64,000 nt of DNA from Chinchilla lanigera. Its lineage: Eukaryota > Chordata > Mammalia > Rodentia > Chinchillidae. Positions 23,901 through 31,548 of the stretch are shown piece by piece. The translations under genes and the position numbers were made by a program. The notes beneath the pieces were generated by a model, which saw nothing but the letters and a program-made list of their open reading frames with translations, did no database searches and was not told the DNA's origin. The DNA lies in the NCBI RefSeq assembly GCF_000276665.1, contig NW_004955405.1, forward strand, positions 11,201,408 through 11,265,407. The letters run 5' to 3'. How positions within the stretch are numbered: the first letter of the stretch is position 1; every line of letters begins with the position of its first letter.

Positions 23901-26900
23901 TTTTGACACTTTACCTTTTACCTGTATATTATCATTTGTGTCATGTTTTCAAAGAATTTAGAAATTAAATCATACATGAATCTTATGAAATCAGTAAGTC
24001 TGTCCTTCCAGTGACACTTTTCATCTTCTCAGTTTCTGCGCACTGTCTGTAGCATGAACATGGAAAGAATTAGCTCCCAGTTGTTGTTGTTTTTTGGGGT
24101 TTTTTTTTGGTTTTGGTTTTTTTCCAGTACTGGGAATCGAACTCATGACCTTGCCATTGCCGCGCAGGTGCTGTGCTGCTGAGCTAAATCCTGAGCCCCC
24201 AGCACCCAGTTGTTTTACAAGTCAAGAATATTTGCCCAACTTCATTGTTCACAGATAAAATTCTTTTAGGGATATTGAAATTGGTTAAACTCTGATTTCC
24301 ATTCCTTTTTCTACCCTTATTTCTCAAATTTCATTATAAAAATGAAAAGAAAGAAGTATTTGACATCTATTACTTTCATCCTGCTGGAAAAATGCACATG
24401 TAAGATCACAGTTTCAATATCATAAAATTAGTTTTTCTAATATCTAACCAGCATGGATGTCTTCTTACACTGTGCCAGAGCAGGCACTTTCATCTACATG
24501 CAAAATATAATTTTAACATGATGTACTTGTACATATAAATTTGACTATTGTTTTTATTCTATGTGTTTTGTGTTGTTCAAGAAAACAATTTGTTTTGGAT
24601 TTTCATTCTCTGTACTCTGCATCTATCACCTTACTCACATTATTTTCATTTCTATGTCAACATCTCTAACGTGCTCTCTACACTGCATTTTTAATTCTGC
24701 TTGAAGTTTCTAGTTTATGTTAAGTCCTTGCTCATCTATTTCCTTTTTCATCTCACCTTAAAATATTGCAATTAAATTTATCATGTCTTATGGCCTCCAA
24801 TCACTGTTTCCTGGGTGGGCATGGAGGGCATTTGCAGGCATAAGTTGGTGGATACCAATTTCCAGATACTTTTCTCAGGATTCTGCAGTGTTTTTCATCA
24901 GAGATGTGTGTCTGTTCTATAAATCATCAGAGTATTATCTTTCATTTAGTCAACAGTATTTCTTATTTGGCCTAATGCTAAATTTTGTTTATTCATCTTT
25001 GAATAAGATGAGGCCTATTCTTATTTATTATTCATTAAGAACAGGGTGGTTGCTTTGCTCCATGCTCTAATGACAAGGGTTAATGTAATTCTCAGATCTT
25101 TGATGAGAGGACAGCTTGCTGTGCATTCTCCTTACAGATGTGGCCTAAAGCAGCTCTGATTTACTTCAATGGTCTCCGTCCTTCCTGCAACATCTGATTT
25201 CCTAATGCTCTGGACCAGTGAGGTGAATTACAATCGTCAATCTTTAACAGACTCTGCTGTCATGGATTTTTCCTTAACTTCATCTCCAAATGGAAGTTTA
25301 TTGCATCAGTGAGTATTAAGCATACAGTACATGCGCTCCTGCGGTTGCATTTATATGCATTTTTTAGATCTATTAAATAAATCAAAAACCCAGTACAACT
25401 CGTGGGAATTCTAATTTTTCAATATCTCTAAATTTATAGGGAAAAAAAAATCAGTCACCTTTCTTTTGGAAATAAACTGGACTTAGTAAACACAAAAATC
25501 ACTAAAATTCAGATAGCTTCAAAATATGTTAAAAGAGATGAATGTTCAGCTTTTTCTCTGCATTCAAATGTTTGTGAACCCTGATGCAAATTCAGAAGTG
25601 TTTCCATTACATTGTTTCAAAAGCACAACTTCCATGTACGTAATGTCCGAGTACTCTAAATACACTTAAAGAATCAAGTGCAAGGATACAAATAACAGAC
25701 CACAGACCTTAGGACTCTACTTTGAGAAGTTAAAAGTGAGGATAATGAGCACGGAAAAAAGTGTGTTGTCTTTGCCTACATTAAAAAAATGTGCCTGCAG
25801 AATGACCTGGAACACAGGGTGTGCTTTAGAGTTCTCAGGCTTCTCAAATGTGTGTGGCGGAAGGGAGCGGCACGCAGAGAGTGCACTCCAGTCCCCCCCT
25901 CAGTCTTCAGTTTTGAGCTGTCTGGGGGACCTCACCAGAAATGGATGTGGCTGCTGCAGTGTACAAACCCAAGGTCAGATTGCAATCTGCTCCCGTGTGT
26001 AGCAAACATCCTGTCATGATCAGCCCTGGGAAGGGGCGCATTTAGAACCTGGAAGCAGGTGTGGAGCCATTTGGGGAGAGAAATTTGGGGTCTTGGTACC
26101 CAAAATGAAAGCCAGCCTCAGGATGGGTATATTCCCTCTCTCCCCGCAGATCCCTTACTCTGAGCAGAAAAAGGAGGATCAGAGCAGAGCAAAAATTTAA
26201 ATTTTTAAGTCCATTATGTATAAAACAGTACAATACCAGATTCAATAATTTTAAGTTAAAAAGCAATATTATTATTAGAATCAGAAAATAGTATCTATTG
26301 AACTGTTATTATATGTCAGTCCTTGGTATTAGGCTTTTATAGAATATTTCAGTTAGTCTTCATAGTTAATCCTTTCAGACAAATTTACCTTCAGTTTATA
26401 AAATTGGAGCCTGTGTCATAAGAAAAGTCAATAGAAATATTCTAGATCTCAAACAATAAGAAGTAAATTCAGGGGGCTGGGGATTTAGCTCAGCGGCAAA
26501 AGCGCCTGCCTGGCAAGCGCAAGGTCGTGAGTTCGGTTCCCGGTACCGGAGAAAAACCAAAAAAAAAAAAAAAAAAAAAAAGAAGTAAATTCAGGATTTA
26601 AATCTCTATCAGAATGAATCCATCTTTTCCATCCCTTTAACTTATGGTAGAATAATTCCTGCCTTCTTGACATCTTATTTCCTCCTCTTTTTTAAAACCA
26701 AAGGCTGAAAAATTAGGAAAACCCTAAATGGAGTAGTTTCATATTTCTGTCTAGTAAAATGCCTAGACAATGTGGATTGGAATATCCCTTTTTTTCCTCT
26801 TTCATTAATATAATTCTCAATTTCTTGTGTTTATCAACTCCTTTAATCAGTGCAACAGCCTCAGTAGATACTACTGCTATCCTTATTTTTATGGATGAAC

Positions 26901-29900
26901 AATAAAGCACAGAGACCCTAACAAATTTTTTCAAGGAAGCACAGCTAGCGATGAAGAGCTGATGTCCAGCCTGAGCTCTCAACCCCTGGGCTTTACCACC
27001 TCTTGTCACGGCCATAGTGCAGCCAACATTAATTGTGTTATGAGAGGCAACCACTGTATTTACAAAGTTCATACGTTTTAGTCATTGTTCTATCTTTATC
27101 TTGGGGTATCTCATTAATTGATAGAATAAAATATTCTCATGTCCCATTATTTTCACAGTACCTCCATCTCAGAGTTATGCTTGCTTTATCCCCAAATTTT
27201 AGTTACTCTCAGCACATTCCATCTAGAGGCCCAGGTAATCCATAAAGTATGACGATAACGATGAAATGCTGGCTGCCTGATCATCGCTGTGCTCTATCTT
27301 CATGCCGAGCTCTATCTCTTGCTCTCTCCAAACACCTTCATGAATGAACTTCCTACAGCTGCTGACACATTTGGCTTTCTAGCTTGGCTCCTTCCTACCT
27401 TCCCTCGTCTGAGATTGTAATATCAGCTCACTCTGCTTTTCCTCATTAAGAGCTCTCCTCAAGCTGTCTCTGTCTCTGCTCATTAATATACTGCACATCT
27501 CCTAGCCTAAGGCCCTGTGTCTCTTGTTTACCCAAACTCCTTTAAATTCTAAGCATCTACAGTATTTCCAGATCTGCCCTGTCTGAGAACATAAGGAAAA
27601 TGGGGGTTTCATCTGATTTTGAGACAAAGTAGGAATATAGGCTTTGAACCTATAACTCTTCTGTTATCTCTAGCACATCAAATTTTCTAATTTGCAGCAA
27701 ATTCTAGCATGAGTGGTCAGAAATGATTGTCACATTTACATATTTTTATTCAATTAGTAATTTTGATGAATGGAAATCACTGCATATTTAGGTGGCAGAT
27801 GTTGCCCCAAAGAAACCAGCATGTTTAGATTAAATGACTATAGGCATATCTTGGAGATATTGCTACATCTGGCTCTACTTTGCAAAAAACTAATTTTTCA
27901 AGTTATACCAGAAAGAATCCATTTGAAAACATAAGGCCATGGACATTGACAAGAAAACCACATCAGTGGGACCCATTAAAATTTTTGCTTAAGTAAACAT
28001 TAAGAATGTGACAACTGCTAACTTCCTATGAAGGATCGTAAAATCCCAGCTGTGAGCTCCGGTTTAGAGGTAGACTAGAAAGTAGCAATAGAAACATTCC
28101 CTAACCTCTCCAATTCCTCCTGTTACCTAGTTTTGGTTTAAAATATTGATGTCACATTTGGCTAAGAAGTGATCACTGGATCTTTTTAACTTGTTTGGAC
28201 TGAAACACTCCATTCAAGATCTCTTGTATAAAAATTTTAGGTCCCACCACACATACTGAGAAGAACTTCTAAAGGAAGTTAGAACTACCTAACTGAAATC
28301 TGTAGCAGCAGAAAGACTTTGTGTTTCAAAAAAACAGATGATGGTAACCATAAACTAATCAGAACTCCCCAGAAAAGCCACAGTAACGTCTGGATACAGC
28401 ATGGCACAGACCTTCACGATTGACATTGAACCTTAACCTTAAATGTATGATCTTGAATCTACAACATATCCCTTTCCTAGGTCATCTTTATCATTTCGGT
28501 TTAAAATTCAGGTTGATCACACGTTATTGATGAAATGAAAGTGTTCCTCACAATCTCCATCAACACCTTGCAAAAGTGACAGATCACGGGTGTCTGACAA
28601 AAGTGCCTCTGATGTATTCACAAAGGCCAGTGGCTCTTCACGGGCTGCTTTTATACGATAAGGGCATATTTTAACTGTTTTGCAGTTTAAAGATTGCTTA
28701 GGTTCTTTGGGACATCTTATTAAAGAGGAACAATGCATTTATCAGTACATTAATATTTGGATTTTTTCAATGTTTAAATATTTGGACCCATAGATATTCT
28801 GTAGCCTAGAAAGGAGACAGTGGCTACAGTTTTGTAAATTCAAGGATCAGGACTTCTTGGAGAAATAGCTGATTACAGGTCTGAGCTGGAAATGGGCAAA
28901 TGAGCCTGGAACATCTTGTCATAGCAAATAGTGAAGAAGTTATCAAAGTTTTTAGAATTGTACCAAAAGCCAACTTGAAGATCCGTTGTCCAAAGATGGA
29001 CTAAATTGCACACCAACAGGGATAGGAATTACAGTGAAATATATCTTTTTATATGGATACTTAAAGAAATACTAGCTTATCACTATGGAGTAACACTAGA
29101 GAGTTAACACATTACTTTGAAGTCTGGTAAGTAAAAAATAAGTATCAATGCTAATATATATGTTAAGTATTTATGCTAAGAAATACTATAGGATGTTTAT
29201 GACACATAATTATTTACTCTGTATATGTATATATACTAGGTACCACTGGCAACCAAGCAACAAAACAGTAAATGAGAATTTTATCCTTATTGAAAGTATT
29301 CCAGTTACTATGTGAGGAAAGATTCATAGAACTAGAAAAAGCCATTTGAGCCTCTTAATGAACTAAAAAATGAATTTATTTGTGGATCATCACCAAAAAA
29401 AAAGACTCATGTGGTGTCTGCTGGCCTCCTGAAGAAAAAACATAAAACCACTTATGAAGTCATTACACCAAAAAAAAACCCTAAATTTTCTCAAACTACT
29501 CAATGAAACCACTAAGTTACAGATAACATGGAGGAGAGAGAAACACATTAAATTACACCTTTAACATGGAAATTCATGTGCAAAAAAAACCAAACAAACA
29601 TAGAAATAGCAAAACCCAGACCATAGAAAATGTGATAAACAAAAACACACATCGCTACAGAAAATTTCAAGGGGAGGGATATAAAGTTAAAGAAAACACC
29701 TACAGATTAAATTGACATAACAGATGCATCAACCAATCATAGTGTGGACTTGTTCAGATCTTAATTCAAGCAGGAACATTTATGAGGTCATTGAGAAATT
29801 TGAAGCCTGTATGATTACTTCATAACTGACCAAAAACTTATGTTTTTAAAGTGTGATAATAGTATTGTGGCTACATTTTTAAAAGAGTTATTATCTTTAA

Positions 29901-31410
29901 AGAACATATACTAAAATATTTACAAATGAAATGACATGTTAGAGGTTTCCTTCAAAATAGCACGGGTGGAAGAATGAATGAGAATGTGAATGGAGAAAGA
30001 CTGGCTGGGCGATGGGACTGATTAGCCCATAGTGTCTTCTTTTATGAGTGTTAGACGTTCTCCATAATAATAAACTAAAAACAAAATCAAGACAAAGCAC
30101 ATGAGCATTTCTTTCTTATATTTTACTCCAAAAGTTTCAAGTATTTCAAGGGAAGAAATTTATCAAGACTAATATTAAAAAACTGGCATATGTTCCTGAG
30201 TTTCATTTAATACCTTCAAAAGCAGCCCACTTTTCTAGGGAAAAGAGAAAACATACCAAGAACAAAGCTCTTGTTTTAGTTGCAGCTCGCTTATTTAATT
30301 CCCCAACATATTGTCTATACTTACTAGCAGTACTCACTATTGCATGGAAAGTTGTCCTATACAATAAAACTATATTTATGCAGTTAAGTTTATTTATCAG
30401 CATATAGATACCAGCTGTTTACCACAGGCAATCAGATGCAAAAGCAAAACTGGAATTCTATACTGCATAAGCTATTTTTCAATCTAGAATACAAAAAGAT
30501 ATTTTTCATTTAAGCTGATTTACTTTGAAATCATTTCAAATGATTTACTTTAAAGTCTTTAACTGTACCATATATACTAAAAAATGAAAAGGCCCTGCTT
30601 CCTAACATCAGCCTGCCCTTTACACACTTTATTTTTCCACTTTCCAGTGTTAGATGCTATTTTCAATTCGTTTGCTATGTCTATGTCTATGGACTTTCCA
30701 GAGATATAAGCTGCTAAATACAAGCCTTGTTGGTTAAAAAGTGGGTTGATGGTACATCAAAATCCTGACTTTAAAATACCAATAAATATTCACTGAGCTT
30801 AGTTTAATCACATTATTAAGTAATTTCATTGTTTCCCTCTCAAATTTTTCATGACCCTTTTGTTTGTGTGTTTGTTTTGACCAGGGGACTCTGAAAATGT
30901 TTCTTTTCTTGTGTCTTTATCATCTCAGGACTCACTAGTCACCTGTTTTAAAACCAGAGCTAAAAGGAAGGGTTCCGGGGTCAGATTCTGTGTGAATCAG
31001 ACTGTTTTCCCAGAGTGCCCTGAAACCAAGGTGCCTTGGTAGATATACAAGTAAGAGTAATTGTCCTTTAATTAAGGGTATTTTTTCTTCTATGATTGTT
31101 TTTGCAACAATATCAAAACATTTATGAAATGTTTATCCTAACAGATCCTGAAGCACACTTTTTTGAGTCATTGGCTTATTTTTAATTACTGAAATAACCA
31201 AGGAAGAAACAAACAAATCCAAACAAGTAAATGGAAAATACATTTTCTTTTTCATTATATTTCTCAAGTGTAGAATCTGTTCTTGCTTAGGATATTTATA
31301 TCAAGATCCTCTTTCTTGCATAAAATTGATAAAAAAAAAAAAACACTTACCCAGAACAAGAAGTTGAAGATAAACATAGAATATTTCAGACAGCCACTCA
31401 CACCTGCCAT
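198..31410 (-). CDS. TSPAN8: Tetraspanin-8, complete coding region in eight exons
   Basis: Joining the eight minus-strand exons listed separately gives an open frame of 235 codons plus TGA. Human TSPAN8 has 237. All introns are phase 0, with sizes from the 5' end of 9350, 4031, 1481, 95, 4820, 6493 and 4235 bp. Tetraspanin-8 is a four-pass glycoprotein of epithelial plasma membrane and extracellular vesicles that organises integrins and other partners in membrane microdomains (family knowledge). Seen here: TM1 about residues 10-33, small loop about 34-56, TM2 about 57-77, TM3 about 85-108, large extracellular loop about 109-203, TM4 about 204-229, and a short tail ending IGNK. The large loop has C151-C152-G153, C172, C174, C179 and C192, the six cysteines expected, and a single N-glycosylation sequon at N118 (NET). 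Likely palmitoylation cysteines near the membrane are C7, C74, C75, C83 and C230. No frameshift or premature stop was found, so the gene looks functional. Identity is near certain from residue-level agreement along the whole protein. Confidence 0.97.
2358..2440 (+). repeat. ID-type SINE
   Basis: tRNA-derived head: 'gctggggatgtagcccagtg', then 'gcctgcctggca', 'cgcaaggtcctgag', and an A-rich tail. Several differences from the young copy at 26473 indicate moderate age. Confidence 0.85.
2848..2916 (-). repeat. ID/B4-type SINE fragment
   Basis: On the plus strand it reads as the reverse of an ID head: 'acatgctaagcacatgttct' then 'atcactgagctacactccta' and 'ggccc'. Partial and diverged. Confidence 0.65.
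2985..3107. repeat. TATAGA-rich simple repeat
   Basis: Imperfect run of 'tatagata', 'tatgtata' and related units. The ID element at 3108 begins directly after it. Confidence 0.8.
3108..3193 (+). repeat. ID-type SINE
   Basis: 'ggggttggggatatagctca', 'gcctgcctggca', 'aggtcctgagtt', then a short A tail. Sits between two TA-rich tracts, so its target-site duplication cannot be judged. Confidence 0.87.
4487..4570 (-). CDS. TSPAN8: TSPAN8 coding exon 7 (residues 191-218)
   Basis: The 84-nt exon encodes [13 protein letters not shown] (C192 closes the large-loop disulphide set) and most of TM4, [15 protein letters not shown]. The acceptor AG is at 4572-4571, in the context TTTAAACAG, preceded by eight T and then seven TG repeats on the minus strand. 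The donor is GTGCGT (4486-4481). Skipping this exon would stay in frame but remove C192 and the fourth membrane segment. Confidence 0.96.
4571..4602 (-). promoter_or_regulatory. Splice acceptor of exon 7 made of (TG)7-T8
   Basis: On the plus strand the tract reads ctgttt, eight A, then seven CA. On the minus strand this is TG repeats, eight T, AAACAG. The polypyrimidine tract of the acceptor is therefore two length-unstable runs. Confidence 0.85.
4615..4800 (+). repeat. B4-like composite SINE (B1 part then ID part)
   Basis: A diverged B1-like segment ('gctgggcctgaggacacaat', 'cctgtaat', 'gggaagcagaggatcacaag') is followed from about 4741 by an ID-like segment ('ggttggggatgtag', 'ggccctgggctcaat') and an A-rich end. 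It lies about 45 bp from exon 7 on the acceptor side. Confidence 0.75.
5635..5735. repeat. Purine-rich (GAAA-like) tract
   Basis: Run of 'gaagagggaaaagaaaag' style sequence without a precise unit, just beyond the 3' (low-coordinate) end of the minus-strand L1 cluster. The purine-rich side is on the plus strand. Confidence 0.6.
5762..9000 (-). mobile_element. 5'-truncated L1 retrotransposon, decayed, with nested insertion
   Basis: Minus-strand translation shows pieces of L1 ORF2p in the right order. From high to low coordinates: the reverse-transcriptase segment [19 protein letters not shown] (about 8870-8960), the [10 protein letters not shown]...[14 protein letters not shown] region (8230-8420), then 3' end sequence down to about 5762. 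Frameshifts and stops throughout make it non-functional. The 5' end is lost near 9000. A second L1 (7086-7735) interrupts it, and its own 3' terminal region appears as stacked copies at 5762-6212. It lies in TSPAN8 intron 6 in the same orientation as the gene. Confidence 0.88.
7086..7735 (-). mobile_element. Short L1 insertion nested in the older L1, with target-site duplication
   Basis: The sequence 'ttctttatatgttct' occurs at 7071-7085 and again at 7737-7751, flanking an L1 3' fragment of about 650 bp. Its minus-strand translation carries the ORF2p C-terminal signature [20 protein letters not shown] and [16 protein letters not shown] poly(A)-like end lies on the low-coordinate side (T-rich on the plus strand). 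The older L1 resumes in register after 7751. Confidence 0.88.
9001..11063 (-). other. Rest of TSPAN8 intron 6 before exon 6
   Basis: No gene seen. Apart from the B4 at 10454 the sequence is AT-rich and unassigned. Short open frames around 9216-9670 show no family signature and are not supported as genes. Confidence 0.55.
10454..10640 (-). repeat. B4-like composite SINE, antisense on plus strand
   Basis: Plus strand reads 'tggtactggggattgaaccc', 'actctaccacagagctatat', 'caccagccc', then a diverged B1 complement ending 'acagacatgcatgccccacc'. This is the typical ID+B1 arrangement in reverse. Confidence 0.87.
11064..11189 (-). CDS. TSPAN8: TSPAN8 coding exon 6 (residues 149-190)
   Basis: The 126-nt exon encodes the signature part of the large loop. 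[14 protein letters not shown] holds the tetraspanin CCG motif (C151, C152). [16 protein letters not shown] supplies C172, C174 and C179, and the exon ends KKVYRE. The acceptor is ACTAAACAG (AG at 11191-11190) and the donor is GTAAGT (11063-11058). The pattern CCG...CAC...C matches TSPAN8 rather than other tetraspanins. Confidence 0.97.
11499..12150 (+). mobile_element. L1 3' fragment with inverted 5' end and target-site duplication
   Basis: The 11-bp repeat 'gcatgagaaac' flanks the element (11488-11498 and 12151-12161). From about 11573 it reads as sense L1 (ORF2 end, then 3'UTR with a purine-rich tract and a T-rich terminal segment). The first ~70 bp is the opposite strand of L1: its minus translation gives [11 protein letters not shown], the ORF2p C-terminal region. 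It is antisense to TSPAN8 in intron 5 and inserted into an older L1 3' region continuing to about 12480. Confidence 0.82.
12151..12480 (+). mobile_element. Older L1 3'UTR remnant
   Basis: After the duplicated 'gcatgagaaac' the sequence repeats 3'UTR features seen inside the inserted copy (such as 'ctgaaagagtaaataa' and 'tattgtgaaa'), but is more diverged. It is the host element for the 11499-12150 insertion. Confidence 0.65.
13006..14890 (-). other. TSPAN8 intron 5, unassigned stretch
   Basis: No gene, RNA gene or nameable repeat seen. Ordinary AT-rich intronic sequence. Confidence 0.55.
14895..15030 (+). repeat. (GA)n followed by (GACA)n-like simple repeat
   Basis: Pure GA repeat at 14895-14938, then 'gacagacagagacagagac' type units, then a purine-rich end. 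On the TSPAN8 strand this is a long pyrimidine tract. Confidence 0.95.
15062..15680 (+). repeat. MIR SINE split by an LTR
   Basis: MIR core before the LTR: 'ctggattcaaatttcaattc', 'ccattaccacttgttagt', 'ctcctcatctgtaaaatagg'. MIR tail after it (15597 onward): 'tacctcatag', 'ttaaatga', 'agtaaatgttaattat'. The halves join at the expected point of the MIR consensus once 15184-15596 is removed. Confidence 0.8.
15184..15596 (+). mobile_element. Solo MaLR-type LTR
   Basis: Begins 'tgctatggtttgg' and ends 'aaatagactataacac'. Near the 3' end it has 'gtgagttaaataaattcc', containing the LTR polyadenylation signal AATAAA, then 'cagcctcaggtgatttgtta'. These are diagnostic for MTD/MST-like MaLR LTRs. It interrupts a MIR in TSPAN8 intron 5, antisense to the gene. 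Confidence 0.85.
16010..16117 (-). CDS. TSPAN8: TSPAN8 coding exon 5 (residues 113-148)
   Basis: The 108-nt exon encodes the first helices of the large extracellular loop: [16 protein letters not shown] and [20 protein letters not shown]. It carries the only N-X-S/T sequon of the protein, N118-E-T, also present in human TSPAN8. The acceptor is ATTTTCAG (AG at 16119-16118) and the donor is GTAATT (16009-16004). Confidence 0.96.
16213..16287 (-). CDS. TSPAN8: TSPAN8 coding exon 4 (residues 88-112)
   Basis: The 75-nt exon encodes TM3: [20 protein letters not shown], then TSQSQ. The acceptor is TTTTTCAG (AG at 16289-16288) after a good pyrimidine tract. The donor is GTGTGT (16212-16207). Only 95 bp separate it from exon 5, the smallest intron of the gene. 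Confidence 0.96.
16794..16818. repeat. TTTTG simple repeat
   Basis: 'ttttggttttgttttg' type run in intron 3. Confidence 0.75.
17340..17565 (+). repeat. Probable L2 remnant
   Basis: Resembles the L2 3' end in order: a 'gcatcactctctcaccca' style pyrimidine-rich part, then 'aggtcttgtgaacat', 'acaatgtctggctc' and 'aatgaatgagtga'. Diverged; assignment is from pattern memory. Confidence 0.5.
17769..17906 (-). CDS. TSPAN8: TSPAN8 coding exon 3 (residues 42-87)
   Basis: The 138-nt exon encodes the remainder of the small loop ([16 protein letters not shown]), TM2 ([20 protein letters not shown]) and the conserved cytosolic turn [10 protein letters not shown]. The acceptor is TTCCCAG (AG at 17908-17907). 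The donor is GTGGGT (17768-17763), weaker than the others because of G at +3. The exon ends exactly where the family's MLLL/FF junction is expected. Beyond it the open frame runs on briefly into intron sequence unlike TM3, which confirms the splice. Confidence 0.95.
17907..21937 (-). other. TSPAN8 intron 2 content
   Basis: 18330-18520 resembles an old L1 3'UTR in plus orientation ('ccagttatgtgaaattcagg', 'aacaggcaaaactgta'). 19430-19720 is GC-richer and ends with 'cccaataaatgg', perhaps an LTR end of unknown family. Elsewhere nothing recognised. Short open frames here lack family signatures. Confidence 0.5.
21938..22000 (-). CDS. TSPAN8: TSPAN8 coding exon 2 (residues 21-41)
   Basis: The 63-nt exon encodes [12 protein letters not shown] and then IRVSKDGNE: the rest of TM1 and the start of the small extracellular loop. 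The acceptor is CTGCAG (AG at 22002-22001) and the donor is GTAAAT (21937-21932). It is too short for simple ORF searches and was found by looking for the expected tetraspanin TM1 continuation between exons 1 and 3. Both borders are phase 0. Confidence 0.94.
23105..23272 (+). mobile_element. L1 3' terminus only
   Basis: Same terminal sequence as the other L1 copies here ('cctatcatcttgatttgaaa', then 'ttctgtatcattttttattt', 'ctctttaaaataaaaaag') with an A tail at 23260-23271. Severely 5'-truncated and antisense to TSPAN8. Confidence 0.75.
23397..23446. repeat. CT-rich simple tract
   Basis: 'tctccttcctccctctctct' continuing to 'ctctctct' at 23446. Confidence 0.8.
24086..24204 (-). mobile_element. 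ID-type SINE with target-site duplication
   Basis: Plus strand shows T-rich tail, 'ccagtactgggaatcgaact', 'catgaccttgccattgcc', 'gagctaaatcctgagccccc': a reversed ID. Flanks match over 14 bp with one difference: 'agctcccagttgtt' (24072-24085) and 'agcacccagttgtt' (24201-24214). Confidence 0.88.
26473..26580 (+). mobile_element. Young ID SINE with perfect target-site duplication
   Basis: Complete tRNA-Ala-like body from 'ggggctggggatttagctca' through 'agcgcctgcctggcaagcgc' and 'gttcggttcccggtaccgga', then a short A/C linker and about 23 A. The 15-bp flank 'aagaagtaaattcag' is identical at 26458-26472 and 26580-26594. The Pol III A box (tagctcagcgg) and B box (gagttcggttccc) are intact. Antisense to TSPAN8 in intron 1. 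Confidence 0.95.
26885..27010 (-). repeat. MIR SINE, antisense on plus strand
   Basis: 'agcacagagaccctaacaaa', 'cacagctagcgatgaagagc', 'cccctgggctttaccacctc': the complement of the MIR core. Diverged. Confidence 0.7.
31351..31410 (-). CDS. TSPAN8: TSPAN8 coding exon 1 (residues 1-20)
   Basis: Encodes [12 protein letters not shown] followed by the start of TM1, ending FLFW. The start is chosen because it is the first ATG. An in-frame TAG lies upstream (31450-31452) and no other ATG occurs between about 31548 and 31410. The Kozak context is strong (G at -3, G at +4). The donor reads GTAAGT (31350-31345), directly followed by a T-run on the minus strand. The 60-nt coding length and phase 0 border match the human exon, which also ends after the Trp. 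Cys7 is a likely palmitoylation site. Confidence 0.97.
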
Positions 31411-31548
31411 TTCAGAAAAGGAGCAGGAATCCAGATGCTGTGAATTCAACTATTTGCTATAAGGTTGTCCTGAGATGTGCTCTGGAGTGATCTGCCTTGC
31501 AGAGATCCCTGTGCCCGCGGCTTCACGGCAGAAATGGATAGCAAAGAA
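31411..31548 (-). other. TSPAN8: TSPAN8 5'UTR, probable extent
   Basis: This is the sequence between the start codon and a plausible upstream limit. Reading the minus strand, a pyrimidine tract ending TCCTCTGTCTAG (AG at 31550-31549) could be the acceptor of a 5'UTR exon. Alternatively, a TATA-like element at 31568-31576 would place a transcription start near 31540-31546. The stretch holds no upstream ATG and has an in-frame TAG at 31450-31452. The two options cannot be separated from sequence alone. Confidence 0.45.

Larger units (their letters stand above)
22001..31350 (-). other. TSPAN8 intron 1 content
   Basis: The longest intron. It holds an L1 3' end (23105-23272), a CT-rich tract (23397-23446), ID elements at 24086 and 26473, a MIR (26885) and an ancient interspersed-repeat-like stretch at about 29730-30090 ('gtgtgataatagtattgtgg'). 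The remaining sequence (22010-23100, 24215-26450, 27010-29700 and 30100-31340) has no gene or nameable element. Confidence 0.55.

Noticed and set aside
26473..26545. tRNA gene
   Set aside because: tRNA-Ala-like with A and B boxes, but with an A tail and target-site duplication: an ID SINE, not a tRNA gene.
26713..27072. 119-codon minus-strand open frame in TSPAN8 intron 1
   Set aside because: Partly derived from a MIR and without domains. It is on the same strand as TSPAN8 but outside the spliced frame.
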